In this document: in pieces, positions 23,043 to 35,311 of the stretch
How the letters are laid out: each line of letters opens with the position of its first letter
How positions within the stretch are numbered: the first letter of the stretch is position 1
Notes under the pieces: model-generated
Told to the model about the DNA's origin: nothing
Seen by the model: the letters and a program-made list of their open reading frames with translations, nothing else
Databases searched by the model: none
Position numbers and translations under genes: made by a program
DNA from: Acanthopleura granulata
Taxonomy: Eukaryota > Mollusca > Polyplacophora > Chitonida > Chitonidae
Length of the DNA: 64,000 bases
Reading direction: 5' to 3'
Assembly (NCBI GenBank): GCA_016165875.1
Contig: JABBOT010000007.1
Coordinates: 12,789,227-12,853,226, forward strand

Positions 23043-23298
23043 TTGATTTATTTATTTTTTTATTTATTTATTTTATTGGCGTTTTACTCAGTACTCAAGA
23101 ATATTTCACTTATAAAGTGGCGGACAACACTGTGGTGGGAGAAAACCCGGGTAGAACGCGGCGGAAACCCGCCACCATCCGCAGATTGCTGGCGGACCAT
23201 CCTATGTACGGCCGGAGAGGAAGCCAGCGTGTACTGGGTTTGAATTCACCGTATTGCTGATAGGCACCTGGGTCATTACACCACGCCGGTGCGCTAAC
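23043..23298 (-). mobile_element. SINE family 1 inserted into a minisatellite, with target-site duplication
   Basis: The copy is flanked by TTTCACATGTTGATT (23029-23043) and TTTCATGTTGATT (23300-23312), a likely target-site duplication of minisatellite sequence. The left arm has no SINE at the equivalent place, so the insertion follows the duplication. Confidence 0.75.
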
Positions 23299-23530
23299 CT
23301 TTCATGTTGATTCAAGAGACTAATCATTGATTGTACCTGTGCCATTCACGTGCTGATTTGAGAGATCAATCATTGACTGTCCCTGAGCCCTGCATCCACG
23401 CGCTGATTTGAGAGACCAATCAGTCATTGTGAACCATCCCCTGTTGATTTGAGAGACCAATCATTGATTGAACCTGGACCATACATCCAGGTGTTGACTT
23501 GAGCGACCAGTCTTTCGTTGTAAACTGACC
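23290..23530. repeat. Minisatellite at the inner end of the right arm
   Basis: Units read TTGATTTGAGAGACCAATC then ATTGATTGTACCTG, the reverse complement of the left-arm array, with about five units. A first unit is cut off by the SINE at 23043. Confidence 0.75.
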
Positions 23531-24459
23531 TACATGTAGTTCTTTTGCCTCCTTAATAAGGATGTTAATGAATAAGGCTTTACAGGTAGGTGGATTCATT
23601 TAAGCTGCCTTGGTGAAAATGTAGCATTTCTCAGTTGCTTTTTCAGTGTTCTCTTTGGATTTCTAGTTTAGCCTTCTTGTAGGTAGCAGTTTGATATCTG
23701 GGAACTTTGTAAGAGTTTATGTCGATGTTGTTAATTTGGTAGATCTGAAAATGTAAGTTTTATTTCGTTAAAATTTTTTGATCACGTATGTACATATAGT
23801 GATTTAATCACCAGACTGTTATTAACTTAAGTGTTAAATACAATTCCCGGATGTCGACTTAATTATGTCAGGTATTTTGGATTTCTAATAGCATCTTGTC
23901 TTGAATGCTGGTTTTTCACTGAGAGTTTTGTATGTTGCCTCTGTAGGTATTTGGAGGTGTCATAATTTACGTACGATGTGAAGTGTTAGTAAATTGAATT
24001 TTACATTCAGCAAGTCGCCTGATCTGTTTAAAGAAGTAATATTGTCAGTCAGTCTGATTTGTAGAGTGTTAATTCTAGAGGGTTGTGTGTACTGTATTTG
24101 ATCATGTATGCTCACAAGCTTAGCATGAAGAGGCATGCAACATGCTGCCCGTGGAAAAAGCTGGTTAAAGATCGAAATTCTGGCTTGTAATAGTGTTGGC
24201 TTCAGTGGGTGACTTAATGTGTAATTAGCTACCATGAGGTTTAACCCGAAAAAGACACTAGTGTAATGTTCAAAAGATGTGTCTATTGACTTTGTTGGGG
24301 AAAACAAGACAATGGTAGAAACATTATTGTTTAGAAAGATTGGGGAAGGAGGGCGAAATTTGTACAGAAGAACAGAAGATATTGTAAAAAACGGACGAGT
24401 GTCAATGATATCGTAAGAAAAAAAAAGAAGCAGTAAAATACAACTCCATTGGAACACTA

Positions 24460-24492
24460 AATAATAATAATAATAATAATAAAAATAATGGA
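24460..24492. repeat. AAT trinucleotide microsatellite
   Basis: A run of AAT units ending in AAAAATAATGG, in the right arm upstream of pseudogene B. Confidence 0.9.
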
Positions 24493-25679
24493 AAGGAAAA
24501 AAAACAGAAAAAACAACTCAGATGTGCTACTGTACTTATGAGACTACTAGTCAATTGTAAAGTATTAAAGTGCGTATATATCCCTGGGTGCTGTGTGGAT
24601 GTATTCCATGAGAATGTCGATGGAGCACATTTAATTGTCCGGTGCCAGGGAGATATTTTATGTACTCCGCCAGGAAAGCTTCTATTGATGCAGGAAGATT
24701 AGTTTCACTTTAGAGAGGAATAAATATTTTCATGGCTTACACCAAACTACAATTTCAACGAAAAATAATTAAATATACAATTGTTTTCTTCCTGTTTTCC
24801 TGTAATTTCAATAAACATTTGAGCCACATCAGCTTTTTGAACTACTATGCAAGATCTTGCCAAACCTTGACTGTTTTAGGAATGTTGCGCTCTGTGAAAA
24901 TAAAGGTTACATGTAAGTAATTAGAATACATTGAAGACAGGATGTGCAGGGCTTCCAGGTTGTTCAGGATGACTAATGCTCTCATCTTTTCGCTGGTTTC
25001 AGTTGCTGATCAACACCTGCATTACGCCACACACTCACTTTCTCATATTGTAACTAAAAGAGTATTCTCTGGAGGATACAAATCATAAAATCACGAAACT
25101 GGGATGTAGCGGTCAGCTCTGGCGGAGGATGTTCAAAGGTACTGAAGAAAGAGAAGAAACTGAGATGCTAGTTACGGTGAGGTACTGGAGATGGAAGGGG
25201 TTTAGTTGTATTTAAAAGTGGCACAATGAAGTACTTTTACCATTTGTTTTAACTTATTCCCAAGATAGGCTCTTGCACTGAATGGCTGATATAATTGTTT
25301 CTTTCTTTTTTTTTTTTTACATAGTTTTGTACCCTGGCATTTTACCAAATAAAGTTTAGACGTCTGCATGTAAATGGCATTTCTTACATGCACTACTCAT
25401 TAACGGTGAACACCGTTACGGCAAGATTCATGTATATGCAGGTGCTGTTGGATTTTAGGTGTTCAGATTCATAAATTTGCTATTGCAAAGGTGCTTTAGC
25501 GGTACATAACTTGTAGGTATTGCTGTATTGACTGCTGGAGCTGTGAGTACACAACTGTGCCTAGAAGATTTTGACTAAAGAACTTGACTGTGATCAACCA
25601 GTGGGCTTCCAGACTACATGTACATATGTGCATGTACTACCGGACTACATGTTGTAAGGTGACGCTTTGAGCAGAATCT

Positions 25680-25930
25680 TTCGCTTCAAGGCTGAACATT
25701 TGAAATGTCTGAGTGCATCAGAAAGCTGAACACTTCACCTGTCTCAGTTCAACATTAAACTGGGCACTGGCTGGCTGACTTTAAGCTGAACACTTGGACT
25801 GTCTGAGTACATCAGTAAGCTGAACACCTGGACTCTCTGGGAACATCTGTGAGCTGAACACTTGGACTATCTGTGTACAACTGTAAGCTGAACATTTGGG
25901 CCTTTTGAGTACATCAGTAACCTGACCAGG
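25680..25930. repeat. 35-40 bp minisatellite directly upstream of ARRDC copy B
   Basis: It has about six units such as CTGAGTACATCAGTAAGCTG then AACACCTGGACTCTC. The final unit ends GTAACCTGACCAGG at the start codon. Confidence 0.82.
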
Positions 25931-26038
25931 ATGGCCAAGTTAAACCACTTCGTGATTTTCCTGAGCAATCCACAGGCGTTTCAGTGGACTGGTGAAAGAT
26001 GTTAAGTGTTGATCTTCGGGAGGGCATGAAAATGAGAG
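25931..26038 (+). pseudogene. ARRDC copy B exon 1, frameshifted
   Basis: It starts MAKLNHFVIFLSNPQ and then loses the frame through small deletions around 25975-26010 compared with copy A. It reads TGA/TAA stops, although the exon's last bases (ATGAAAATGAGAG followed by GTAAG) are still recognisable. The length is 108 nt instead of 118. Confidence 0.85.
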
Positions 26039-26305
26039 GTAAGTTCTATAGACACAGAAATGCCAGTGTTCCTGTGTATAATACATATATATGTACAAGT
26101 TCCCTTTTGATGTGAATATGATATATACGTATAAAGCTACTACCTTTAAAACCGCATTCATTATATGACTACCAAAACAGCAATAGTTTCTTGGGTGTTT
26201 CATTTGTATTAAGTACACTTTTTAACGGCCCTAACTATATATGTATTTGTCATATAACCATGCCCGTTACCCACATGATTCAGAGGCATCCTCTATTTTT
26301 CCGGG

Positions 26306-26680
26306 ACCGCCTCGGTGGTCTAGTGGTTATAGCGTCCACCTTGAGGTCAGGAGAACCAGGTTCAAGCCCGGGTTGGGTCGTACCAAAGAGTTAAAGAATC
26401 GTACTTGTTGCTGTCTTGCCTTGCTTCAGCATTGAGAAGTAAGAGCAATGAAACAGGACTGGTTGGCCCGGTGTCATTATAATGTGACTGGTGGAGTGTC
26501 ATGCCTGGTGTCTTCGGCATGATGTTCCAGTGCCGGCAGCACTTCGGCGACATGGATGCCCTGCCAGAAGACGACACACTATATGCACACACCAGAAGGA
26601 CTCCTGGTCGTCACATGACTGCAAAATTGCTAAGTACGACATTAAACCCCAATCATTCACTCACTCACTCTATTTTTCGA
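26306..26680 (+). mobile_element. tRNA-derived SINE (family 2), near full length
   Basis: It has an A box in CCTCGGTGGTCTAGTGGTTA and a B box in CCAGGTTCAAGCCCGG. The body has CCGGTGTCATTATAATGTGA and ends in ATTCACTCACTCACTC. Pol III-type boxes at tRNA spacing and a simple-repeat tail make it a SINE, not a working tRNA gene. It is absent from the same place in the left arm. Confidence 0.78.
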
Positions 26681-27123
26681 TAAAGGACGTTTCGTACATG
26701 TATATGCATCCTCTGAAAACATGGACTACTTTCAGTGTTTCAAGGTGTCCTCTACCGGGGAATCCCCTGAACTATCATCAGAATTTATCGTGGACTAAAG
26801 ACAGTAGCTTCACGTTGTGAATTAAACACATTTAATTTAAATTTCATTTAAACATACAAAAAAGAACGACAAGCACACTCTGGAAAGCCTAAGGGTAGGG
26901 GACATTATATACCTTTGAGGAGCAGATCTGCCAACAGTTTGATCGCAGCTCCGAACTCAACTATTTGGGCCTAGGTCAAACAATGAACTGAAACATGGTT
27001 CATATCCAGGCGGTAGGCCTACAGGTTTTTAAATTTAATGTTTAATGTGTTCAATGAAAATATGACCGAACTTGCTTAAACTTTTTCTGAAGCAACTTAT
27101 GTACATGTACTTATACACGTGAG

Positions 27124-27401
27124 AGGGCCTCCCTGGCTCAGTTGGTTAGCGCGCTATCGCAGCGCAATGACCTAGTAGCCTTCCACCAATGCGGTCGCTG
27201 TGAGCTCAAGTCCAGCTCATGCTGGCTTCCTCTCCGGCCGTACGTTGGAATGTCCGCCAGCAACCTGCGGGTGGTCGTGGGTTTCATCTGGGCTCTGCCC
27301 AGTTTCCTCCCACTATAGTGCTGGCCGTCGTCGTGTAAGTGAAGTATTCTTGAGTACAGCGTAAAACCCCGTACAAATAAATAAATAAATAAATAAATAA
27401 T
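27124..27401 (+). mobile_element. SINE family 1, full-length copy
   Basis: The head is GCCTCCCTGGCTCAGTTGG, the B box-like part GTGAGCTCAAGTCC, the body GCTGGCTTCCTCTCCGGCCG, and the tail (AAAT)n at 27378-27401. This is the best copy for defining the family in sense orientation. Confidence 0.82.
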
Positions 27402-27449
27402 ACGGGTGCGGTAGTCTGGGGTAAGTGTTCAATCACAAGACATGCTAAT

Positions 27450-27614
27450 AAATCCAGTCGGCCACCAGGACCCCGTTCCACAAAGTAATCGTAAGGTAAG
27501 TTGATTGTAAGCACCATTGCCACCTATGTCTTTAACATGTGTTCACATGGTAGTTACAGTCAACATAGCGTACGATTGCTTTGTGGAACAGGGGCCTGGT
27601 GGCCGATTGGATTT
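27450..27614. mobile_element. Fold-back or MITE-like element with about 45-bp terminal inverted repeats
   Basis: The left end reads AATCCAGTCGGCCACCAGG then CCCCGTTCCACAAAGTAATC. The reverse complement of the right end reads AATCCAATCGGCCACCAGG then CCCCTGTTCCACAAAGCAATC. It has a 165-bp total length and no coding capacity. It is absent from the left arm. Confidence 0.75.
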
Positions 27615-27751
27615 CATTGCCTGAGGTCGGCCTGTCGCATCAGCCTCATTCTTCGAGCTCGGCTGTTACGACACGCCGACATCAGTCAACATGGCCGATC
27701 GCTCACTGTTATGATTATGTTTATAAATATGTTTGTGCAGCTTTGTAGTGA

Positions 27752-28070
27752 GCCATGACTGAATAGTTAAGGTGCATACCCTTTATTCGATAGAACCCTG
27801 AGGGTGCAGAGTTCAAACCCGGCATGGGAGAGAAATTTGAGGCTTATTTGCTCTTACCATTCATGGGGCTTACGGTGGTAGTCATGGTAGTGGCATCTGT
27901 GCAATCTAAAGACCAATAGAGTAGTCGTACACACGTGAGGAAGTTTGTCAGTAATTTGCCTGAGGTCCGTGATTTACCCCACGTGCTCAGGTTTCTTTCA
28001 CGCAAACTTCTGATTGCCATCGTAGCCTTCTGAAGTGAAAAACTCCTTGGCAGGGCATTAAACCATGAAT
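27752..28070 (+). mobile_element. tRNA-derived SINE (family 4), right-arm copy
   Basis: GTGAGCCATGACTGAATAGT opens the tRNA-like head and GTGCAGAGTTCAAACCCGGC holds the B box. The body has GTGATTTACCCCACGTGCTC and ends GGCAGGGCATTAAACCATG. The left arm has the same element at 13795-14098 in the equivalent place and orientation. Confidence 0.68.
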
Positions 28071-28394
28071 TTACACATTGTGTATACATGCATTGGGATA
28101 TTCATAGATGCTGCATTTACCTACAAGTCCCTAGGTTGTACTGTATTCATGGTATATGTACATAGCCTGCATGCAGCAGAGAGACCATTCACAGGACTGA
28201 ATGTATTCCTGAGGGAACAAGGTTGTTTGGAATTTTTTTTTGCAGCCCTAAAATATGACTCCTCCCATGTATGTTACGTAGTTGTATTGTAGAAAATCAC
28301 AGCATGTGCAAGGTGTTTTAGGAAATTAGGCCAACGCGAACTTTATCACAAGAAATATGGATAGACCCTGCATGTTTCTTTGGCTCCTCACGTA

Positions 28395-28635
28395 GCTGTG
28401 CCATTAGTACAGAGCACTTGCCTCTAGTTGTAACAAAATCCACATACAAGTCTTAGCAATAAGGCCATCGTGAGTTCCAGACCAGCCCAGACTGCCTTCC
28501 TCTGTCCGGTCTGTCCGGTATCCGGTCTACACAGAACCTGCCGATGGCTTATATTGCTGACTGCCGTGGTATTACCGAAATGGCTTTGAGTATGGAGTAA
28601 CACACCAATCAAATAATTAAATTAACAAATAAATA
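28395..28635 (+). mobile_element. Diverged SINE family 1 like copy
   Basis: CTGCCTTCCTCTGTCCGGTC and GAGTATGGAGTAACACACCA with an AAATAAATAAA end resemble the family 1 body and tail. The head is altered. Confidence 0.45.
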
Positions 28636-30574
28636 AAGATTTTTTTCTGCAAAGATCTGCAGGAATAATCTACCTGTGTGCCTAAATGTGTACCTGTACT
28701 CAGTACACAGCTGATGGAAGGTAGCAGAGGGTGCAATCATCATGAGTACCATGAGCTCCATCGATCTTGATTAACATCAGGAATCCAGGTCAATACTACC
28801 ATTGATTTCCGAGCCACTGCTGCTTCTCTTTGAATGTGAGGTCGTGGGTGTGTTAATGAAACTTCAGATCAGTCTGTGAACAAACAATCACAAAAACCAA
28901 TACAGGTGTATTGTTAATAGATCTTGTTTGTGGTTTCAAAGTGGCGTGGGATCATTGATTTTCGTGCCGATGCCTCTATTTGCGCCATGTGTACCTAAGT
29001 GGCATACAATATAACAGAACAATACAAATTGATCATGGAATGACTCGGGACAAAGTGTTAATTTCTTTTAACACCTCAGATGTTACACTGAAAAGTGGGT
29101 CATTCTACAAAAACTAGAAAATTCATATTACAACCAAAAATGTTCACCTTTAAACCTAACAAGACATATAATGTTTCAGATGTTTAACAAACAGGCTAAC
29201 ACATCATATAAACCTTTGCTCTAAATGGCTAATTATTTTGTCTTGAGTTTAACTTGATAGACCCCTTTTAAGGCTGTTACAAACTTGAGTGTTAAAGTTC
29301 AAGCCATGATCCTTGGCATGCATCGAAAATTGGAGTTTTAATAATAACAACACTTAGAGACGTTTTCAAAGAGTATCTTGAATTCAACAAAATGTAATGT
29401 AACAATGTGATGATATTACATTACATTCTGGTGAAAATGGCTTCGTTGCAACTCTTTTCTTTGCACATACTTAACAGGCTTAAAGGTGGCCGCAGGGGGC
29501 TAACTGTATCAATTGAAGATGTTTTTCTTCCTGTTTTTCTGAATTATTCCTTTTTCGAATCTATGGTTATTACTTTTGTTAGTTGTAACAATTCTTTTAT
29601 TCATCCTCTAAAGGGAAATGATATAAATTCCGACAGAAATGTTATGTTTCTGTGGTAGTTTGTGTAAAACACCAGTGACATACTGGGAGCAGTTAGTTGT
29701 GAGTTTACTGTATGCTGCACCACCAATATCCTAAGAATGTCATGATTTTAAATCGCGGCATATACGGGCGTTCTTAACTGACTGTGTGTTAGCTTCAAAA
29801 TATCCTTGTTAATGTAGTATGACCCAAACATATATATATATATATAATGCAAAGTTACATTGTTTATTCCTCTGAGACTGAAGCGCTCCCCTGGAGCCAT
29901 GGAGACCATGAAAGTACATGAAACCTGTTCAACACTACGGATGCATTGTGAAAGTGAAAACTTGGGCTTGGAGCTAAAATCTGTCAGGTGGATCGACAAA
30001 AGAAAAATGTCTGCTTTGTGACGTCATGACCAATGTGGAAGTGCACACTGCTGTGGGCAAATACATAGCACGCAGATTTCGAGTTTATGTTCTTTCGACA
30101 ACAAAGGGAGGTCACTTTGCAAAACGTGGACATTTTACGGCATGGTTAATGTCAATTCCCTATCCTTTAACATGGCAGCTTATGTGTTCAGAAAAAAAAT
30201 ACAGTTGGAATTTTGTTTCAGTAGCCCCAAATGATATCCAGATGGTTGGTCTGATATCAACCTAATGTGAGGGCTCCTGTATTTACGACGGGGTGGCGTT
30301 ATGGGGTAGCCTGATGATAAGTCCATTTTCAGCATCAACTCAAGTGATTTCTGACTAGGGATAAGATCAAAAATGATTTTTCAGGCGTTTGCCTGATTTC
30401 TATGTTTTTGTGCACAATTTTATCCAAATCTCAATTTTTTTATCCCATGTTGTAACACTCAAATTGTACAATTTAAATAGTAGTATTCTATTGCAGTGAG
30501 TTGAATAGTCTTTTTTTTTTACCCCTCCGTCAATGCTGACCAATGGTAACGTGCGTCGTCCGTCTGCCCGGCTG

Positions 30575-30865
30575 TCCATATCCTTGTAAACGCCCTGTCT
30601 CTAGAACTGTTTATTCCAGGTTCACCAAACTTGCCTCACACTTGCACATTGGTATGAGGAAGAACCCTATTGATTTTCAGCGACCTTGACCTTTTCGTTC
30701 AAGTTCATTTGGGTCATTTAAGTTGAATGAAAGGGTTTGGCCCAAGTTCACCAAACTTAACACTTTGGCATGAGGAAAAACCCTATTGATTTTTAGCGAC
30801 CTTGACTTTTTCAAGATCATCGAGGCCATGTGAGTTAAATTTTTTGAATGGCTGGTATTATACAT
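30575..30865. repeat. Right-arm counterpart of the 140-bp tandem repeat
   Basis: Two units with AACCCTATTGATTTTCAGCG, ACCTTGACCTTTTCG and GTTCACCAAACTT are the reverse complement of the 3335-3900 array. This places 30575-30865 in the equivalent of intron 2/3 of pseudogene B. Confidence 0.7.
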
Positions 30866-31050
30866 AATATCTCGTGGAATTTGTATCGATTCATTACATT
30901 GCAAACGTGCTTAAGGTCGAGGGGTTTTAAGTGCATTGCACGGTATTTTTTTTATTTTTTACATAAATTTACTTGTATAGTGTAATCCTAAAGATGAGTA
31001 ATGATCAATCTATCTTTGTCTTTCCTGTTTGGTCTTTCACTTAGCTCCAG

Positions 31051-31259
31051 GGATGATGGTGATAACCCCTCCCAGAACATTTACCAGTTCAGGTTAGAGC
31101 TTCCCTTTTTCATCCGGCCCTCCTTTGAGATGTCGGTGAGCAGGATACGCTACACCATCACTGGAGTCATTGATAAACCCTGGGAAATTTGACCACAAAA
31201 CCAAAGCTGCCTTCACAGTGACCAACCTGCTGGATTTGAACCGGGAACCTTTTTCCTTG
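31051..31259 (+). pseudogene. ARRDC copy B exon 3, two indels
   Basis: It encodes YQFRLELPFFIRPSFEMSVSRIRYTITG-like sequence and then shifts frame by one extra G at the PW codons. [20 protein letters not shown] is readable only in the next frame. The donor GTCAGTATG is retained. The start lacks one base relative to copy A, so the exon 2-3 join would also be out of phase. Confidence 0.85.
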
Positions 31260-31859
31260 GTCAGTATGTTGTGATTTTCGTGTTTACACAGTGAATACTG
31301 TATTTGTTCTAAAAATCTTACCGCCCTCCCCCCCAACAACATTTTTGGAGACATCGAAATATCATAAAATATTAATTTTGGTGGTCATATCTTGCATTCT
31401 CATCATTTTACGGCCCAGCAGAAATCAAAACATATTTGTAAGGTCAACGGAACTCTCAGAGTCCGGCAAAATTAGCAACTTAGTCCTGAACGAAATTTTT
31501 AGGTCTCATATGGTAGTAGAATGAAGTAGTTATAAAAGTTATTAAAATGAAAAAAAAGTTATTTCTTAATTCAAAGTGGGTAATCTGTCATGTTTTGACA
31601 CTAATCCCCTGATAATCTCCATAGGATGACAGCACCGTCTTTCGATTTCGTGCAACGGAAATACAGGTGAGGGATTCTCAGAGAAATCAGTCATATCAAG
31701 TTTGATAGGATTGACATGGGGGGACGAAAGTAGGATGACTAATATTTGAAAGTAAAACAAATAAAAAAAAAAACCCAGTAAAGTTTGTGTGGTCCTACAG
31801 CTGACCAGAATAGTTGACTTGGACTTCCTGCTACAGCAGAGATTTCTTCAAGGCCTATT

Positions 31860-32065
31860 GCATGTGTGACCATGAGCCCCTCATCAATGCAGTCATCGAT
31901 AGTTCAGATTCAGCCCATGCTGACTTCCTCCCCAGTTGTATGTGGCAAGATTTAACCACAATCTGCAGATGATGATGGGTTTTTCCCAGGCTCTGCAAAA
32001 TTTCCTCCCACCATATTGCTGGTCTGTTAAATATTCCTAATACTGTTACACAGATGAAGTACAAC
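31860..32065 (+). mobile_element. Very diverged SINE family 1 like copy
   Basis: TTCAGCCCATGCTGACTTCC, GATGATGGGTTTTTCCCAGG and TTTCCTCCCACCATATTGCT follow the order of the family 1 body. Confidence 0.4.
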
Positions 32066-33350
32066 ATCTACGAATGACTTACTGTACATGTGGGTATGAA
32101 ATGGATGACCAAAGCTTTTAATTCAAATTAAGGTATCTGAAATTCATCTTCAGTTATATTTTTAATATGAGGAAGAATTGTTGTGGGGACATGATTTAAA
32201 GGTGAACTGTGAAGGTTCTGTTTTGCACTTTACTTAAGTGAATGATATACTTGTACATATACTATACTATATACTTGTAAAAAATGTGACGCAAAGAAAA
32301 AATGCATCTGGTGAGTATTTTTACGTATGGAAAAGAAAAATAAACAATTTGCTTGTCTGCCTTTGAATGGTGCTAGGGTGCCAAATATGCCTGACCTAAC
32401 TGTGGTTTTCCGGCTTTTGAGGGGCGATGTGTTTAACTATAATATCTGATCAAACATGTCTCCTCAAAATAGCTAGAGCATAATTCAGAGTGCTCAATCG
32501 GTTCGAAATTGTCACTTTGAATGGCAATTATCCATATTCGTCGCATGGTGGGGTCAGATGGTAATGCATGAAAACTATTTCCATAATAATTCTATGATGT
32601 GTGAGTAGTACAGTTGATTGTTGCATAAGACGGCATCTTGCCACCTATCACGCGGAACAATACGTTAACATCAAGGGCAGATAAACGTGTGCAGAATACC
32701 AAGCTTCATGAAACTCGGCCTATCGGTGTTGAAAAAGTATATTTTTAAAAATCTAGCAATTTTTAGTCTTTAAATCACTTTTGCTCCGTGATTCACATAC
32801 AGCCTGTTCCTTTGAGATGTACTATGCCAATTTTGCGCTAAAAAATGATCAACAGGTACAGTTCACGTTTAAAGACTTTATTGTGTGTTTATATTTTGAA
32901 GTGACCTGGGCTGTCGTAGTCGCCTTAAATTATCCCGACTAATGTGAGAAGCTTTAAGGCAGGAAGTTTTTCAGGTACTGAATATCAGGGAAAGTTCGGT
33001 CGTTTACTCTGAACCCTCCTGTTTCCTTCACCCACAAACCTGCATGTTTCAAGCTTGACCTGACTGTTTCAGTTGTAATATTTTGGAAAACAGGTGCGGG
33101 CGGTGGAACAATTTTCATTATCATTATTCTGCTACAGTTTGTGATAATCTTGCCTTTTGCGACAATTTCTGGCAAACAAATGAAATACTGACGTCTGATA
33201 CAGGGGTAAATCACAGTGGGCGCGATGACAGGAAAACAAGGAATAAAGTTAGAATGGCCCAATCTGTTAAGACGATGGCGTTTATAAACACCATTCAAAA
33301 AAATACATTTTGGATTGTGCCACTGACTTTTGTTGCCTGGTGTGTTACAG

Positions 33351-33530
33351 TTAGTTCCCCAGGGACAGAACGCTAAGACTCTGTGTTTGTGCTGTAAGTC
33401 TGATCCTACAGATGCCATCTATTGCCTGGAGAGGATAGGCTACGTCCCAGGGAAAGCTGAGGTCATAAATGTCCACATTACCAACGGGTCAAGTCGCAAA
33501 ATGACATGCTCGTTTGCTGAGCTAGTACAG
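33351..33530 (+). pseudogene. ARRDC copy B exon 4, still open
   Basis: It is 180 nt (one codon shorter than A and C) between TTACAG and GTAATT. It encodes KTLCLCCKSDPTDAIYCLE, GYVPGK, NVHITNGSSR and SFAELVQ. One residue of the double cysteine pair and the glycine of SGPI are changed (SDPT). Confidence 0.88.
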
Positions 33531-35311
33531 GTAATTCATTGAAGAGGCTGTACCACATTTTCTCTTTTTCACAAAGACTATGCATGTTTGTACATGTAGC
33601 TCATATCATTGCCTTTCAGAAAACACCAGATCTCAGGCTGTACAGTTTGTGGTGTTGGAATGATTGTAAGTATTGGGTAAGTTATTAAGTGACACGCATT
33701 ATAAATTTCATACGGCTGATATTTTGAGAAAGGTAATTATTTGGGCTTTTGTATTAGTAATAGCAAATATGCGATTGAATTTGCACACATCAAACTTTTT
33801 ATCTTTTTTTTTCACATGAGGTTCCATTAGTACAGGGCCAATTCTCTTTGAGTTATCACACACACAATTAAGCACTCTAATTAAACAATTCACGCTCTCT
33901 AATTACCATTATCATCATAATCTGATATATTCATTGGAGAATATTGCTTTATGGTTTTTCTTGTTCTTTTACTGCGATTAACAAAGTTTTAATTTTCTGT
34001 GGGTTTTGGTGGGTTACGTACCCGGTATTCATCTTTTTTGTTTTGTTTCAAAATAGCTAATGTAAGTGAGTTTGTTGGCAATAAGTTGAGGTGGGAGGTG
34101 GTACATGTGTATGATTTGTAGACCATTAGCGCAACTTTTATTTCGATCGATGGTTAATGCTTTATACTATGGCTTATCCCTGCATCTTGCGTGGGTATAC
34201 GGCCTGATAATTCGTTGAAAAGATGAATATTTTCGCTAGAGCACAACGAAGCGGTGGAAAAATTGATATTTGAGATAAAATGTCAGGCCATGTACCCACG
34301 CAACACGCTGCTGTATTGAATTTATCCCAGTGAAGGTCTCCCTGCAGATACTTCTGCCAAAACACACCGCTTTTTGAAAGAAGCTTGACACTGACTCAGT
34401 GGCTGTTACTGATGTCACGGCTCACATGATGAGAAGGGCACAGACTTAGCACCGGGCTACTGACGGCACACAACAAAAATTGCATGAATTAAGTCGACTG
34501 CTAGAGACTCATTTTCGATTCAGTTCGCAAAGGCTACAATTTAACTGTTTCGAAAAGATGTTACGAGACACTTTGCTGCATGTTGTTGTTTACCGTTGAA
34601 TCATTAGAATTCCGGAAAATAAAGGCAAGAAAAATGACTGACTTGTGCGTATCTTACAAGTGTTGCTATCTACCAGCACGAGAATCCTTGACTCCGTTGG
34701 GATACAGAAGAAATACATAAGGAGCAAGACTGTATTGCTTGCCTGTTTTGCGAATATGGTAGCCTCTTCAAGACAGATAGACCAGTCAAAGGCCTAGAAT
34801 TTTCTCTGAATTGTGATAAACAACAGTACTGGTCCTCCTACAAGGAGAGAAACAGTCGAGCTTATTCTTGTTACTATGAAGTTTGGTTGCGGGCGACCAA
34901 TGGGTTTCCCATGCGAAAATCCATCTCTGGCTTGCCTGTAGGTCAAAACGTTTTTCAGGTATCTGGTGGTCATTGGTTAGCTTATTCTCCAAGCACTGTG
35001 GTTTTTTTCTCACAGTCATCCTTACTCTGATAATTTTTGGGATATCTGGTGTGAACAGTTTAATATTAAACATGTATTAAATTGGAACAGGAACACACAG
35101 TTTCATCTTTCACATGGTTAGTCCTTCTTATGAACAAAATATTTGTACGTTTACTTTTCGGAAAAAAAAAACTGGCAGCGAAATGTATTTTGTGAGCTTT
35201 TCAGCAGTACCAATATCAGTGTCCCAAAAATTAGGCTAAAGTGCAATATTTATTTTATCCTGTGTTTTTTTTAAAAACTTTATATCATTTTCATTTGGTG
35301 TTTGTCCACAG

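Larger units (their letters stand above)
26039..31050 (+). other. Pseudogene B, region of introns 1-2
   Basis: The first 150 bp matches copy A intron 1. Insertions follow (SINEs at 26306, 27124, 27752 and 28395, and a MITE-like element at 27450). The interval 28640-30570 has no recognisable feature and no trace of exon 2 that I could find. Confidence 0.55.

Noticed and set aside
23960..24457. 165-codon minus-strand frame in the right arm
   Set aside because: The left-arm counterpart near 16250-16800 has shifted frame and stops, and no family motif is recognisable. It looks like decayed duplicated DNA.
26306..26380. Possible functional tRNA gene
   Set aside because: The A and B boxes are present, but the acceptor stem does not pair convincingly and the unit continues into a repeated SINE body.
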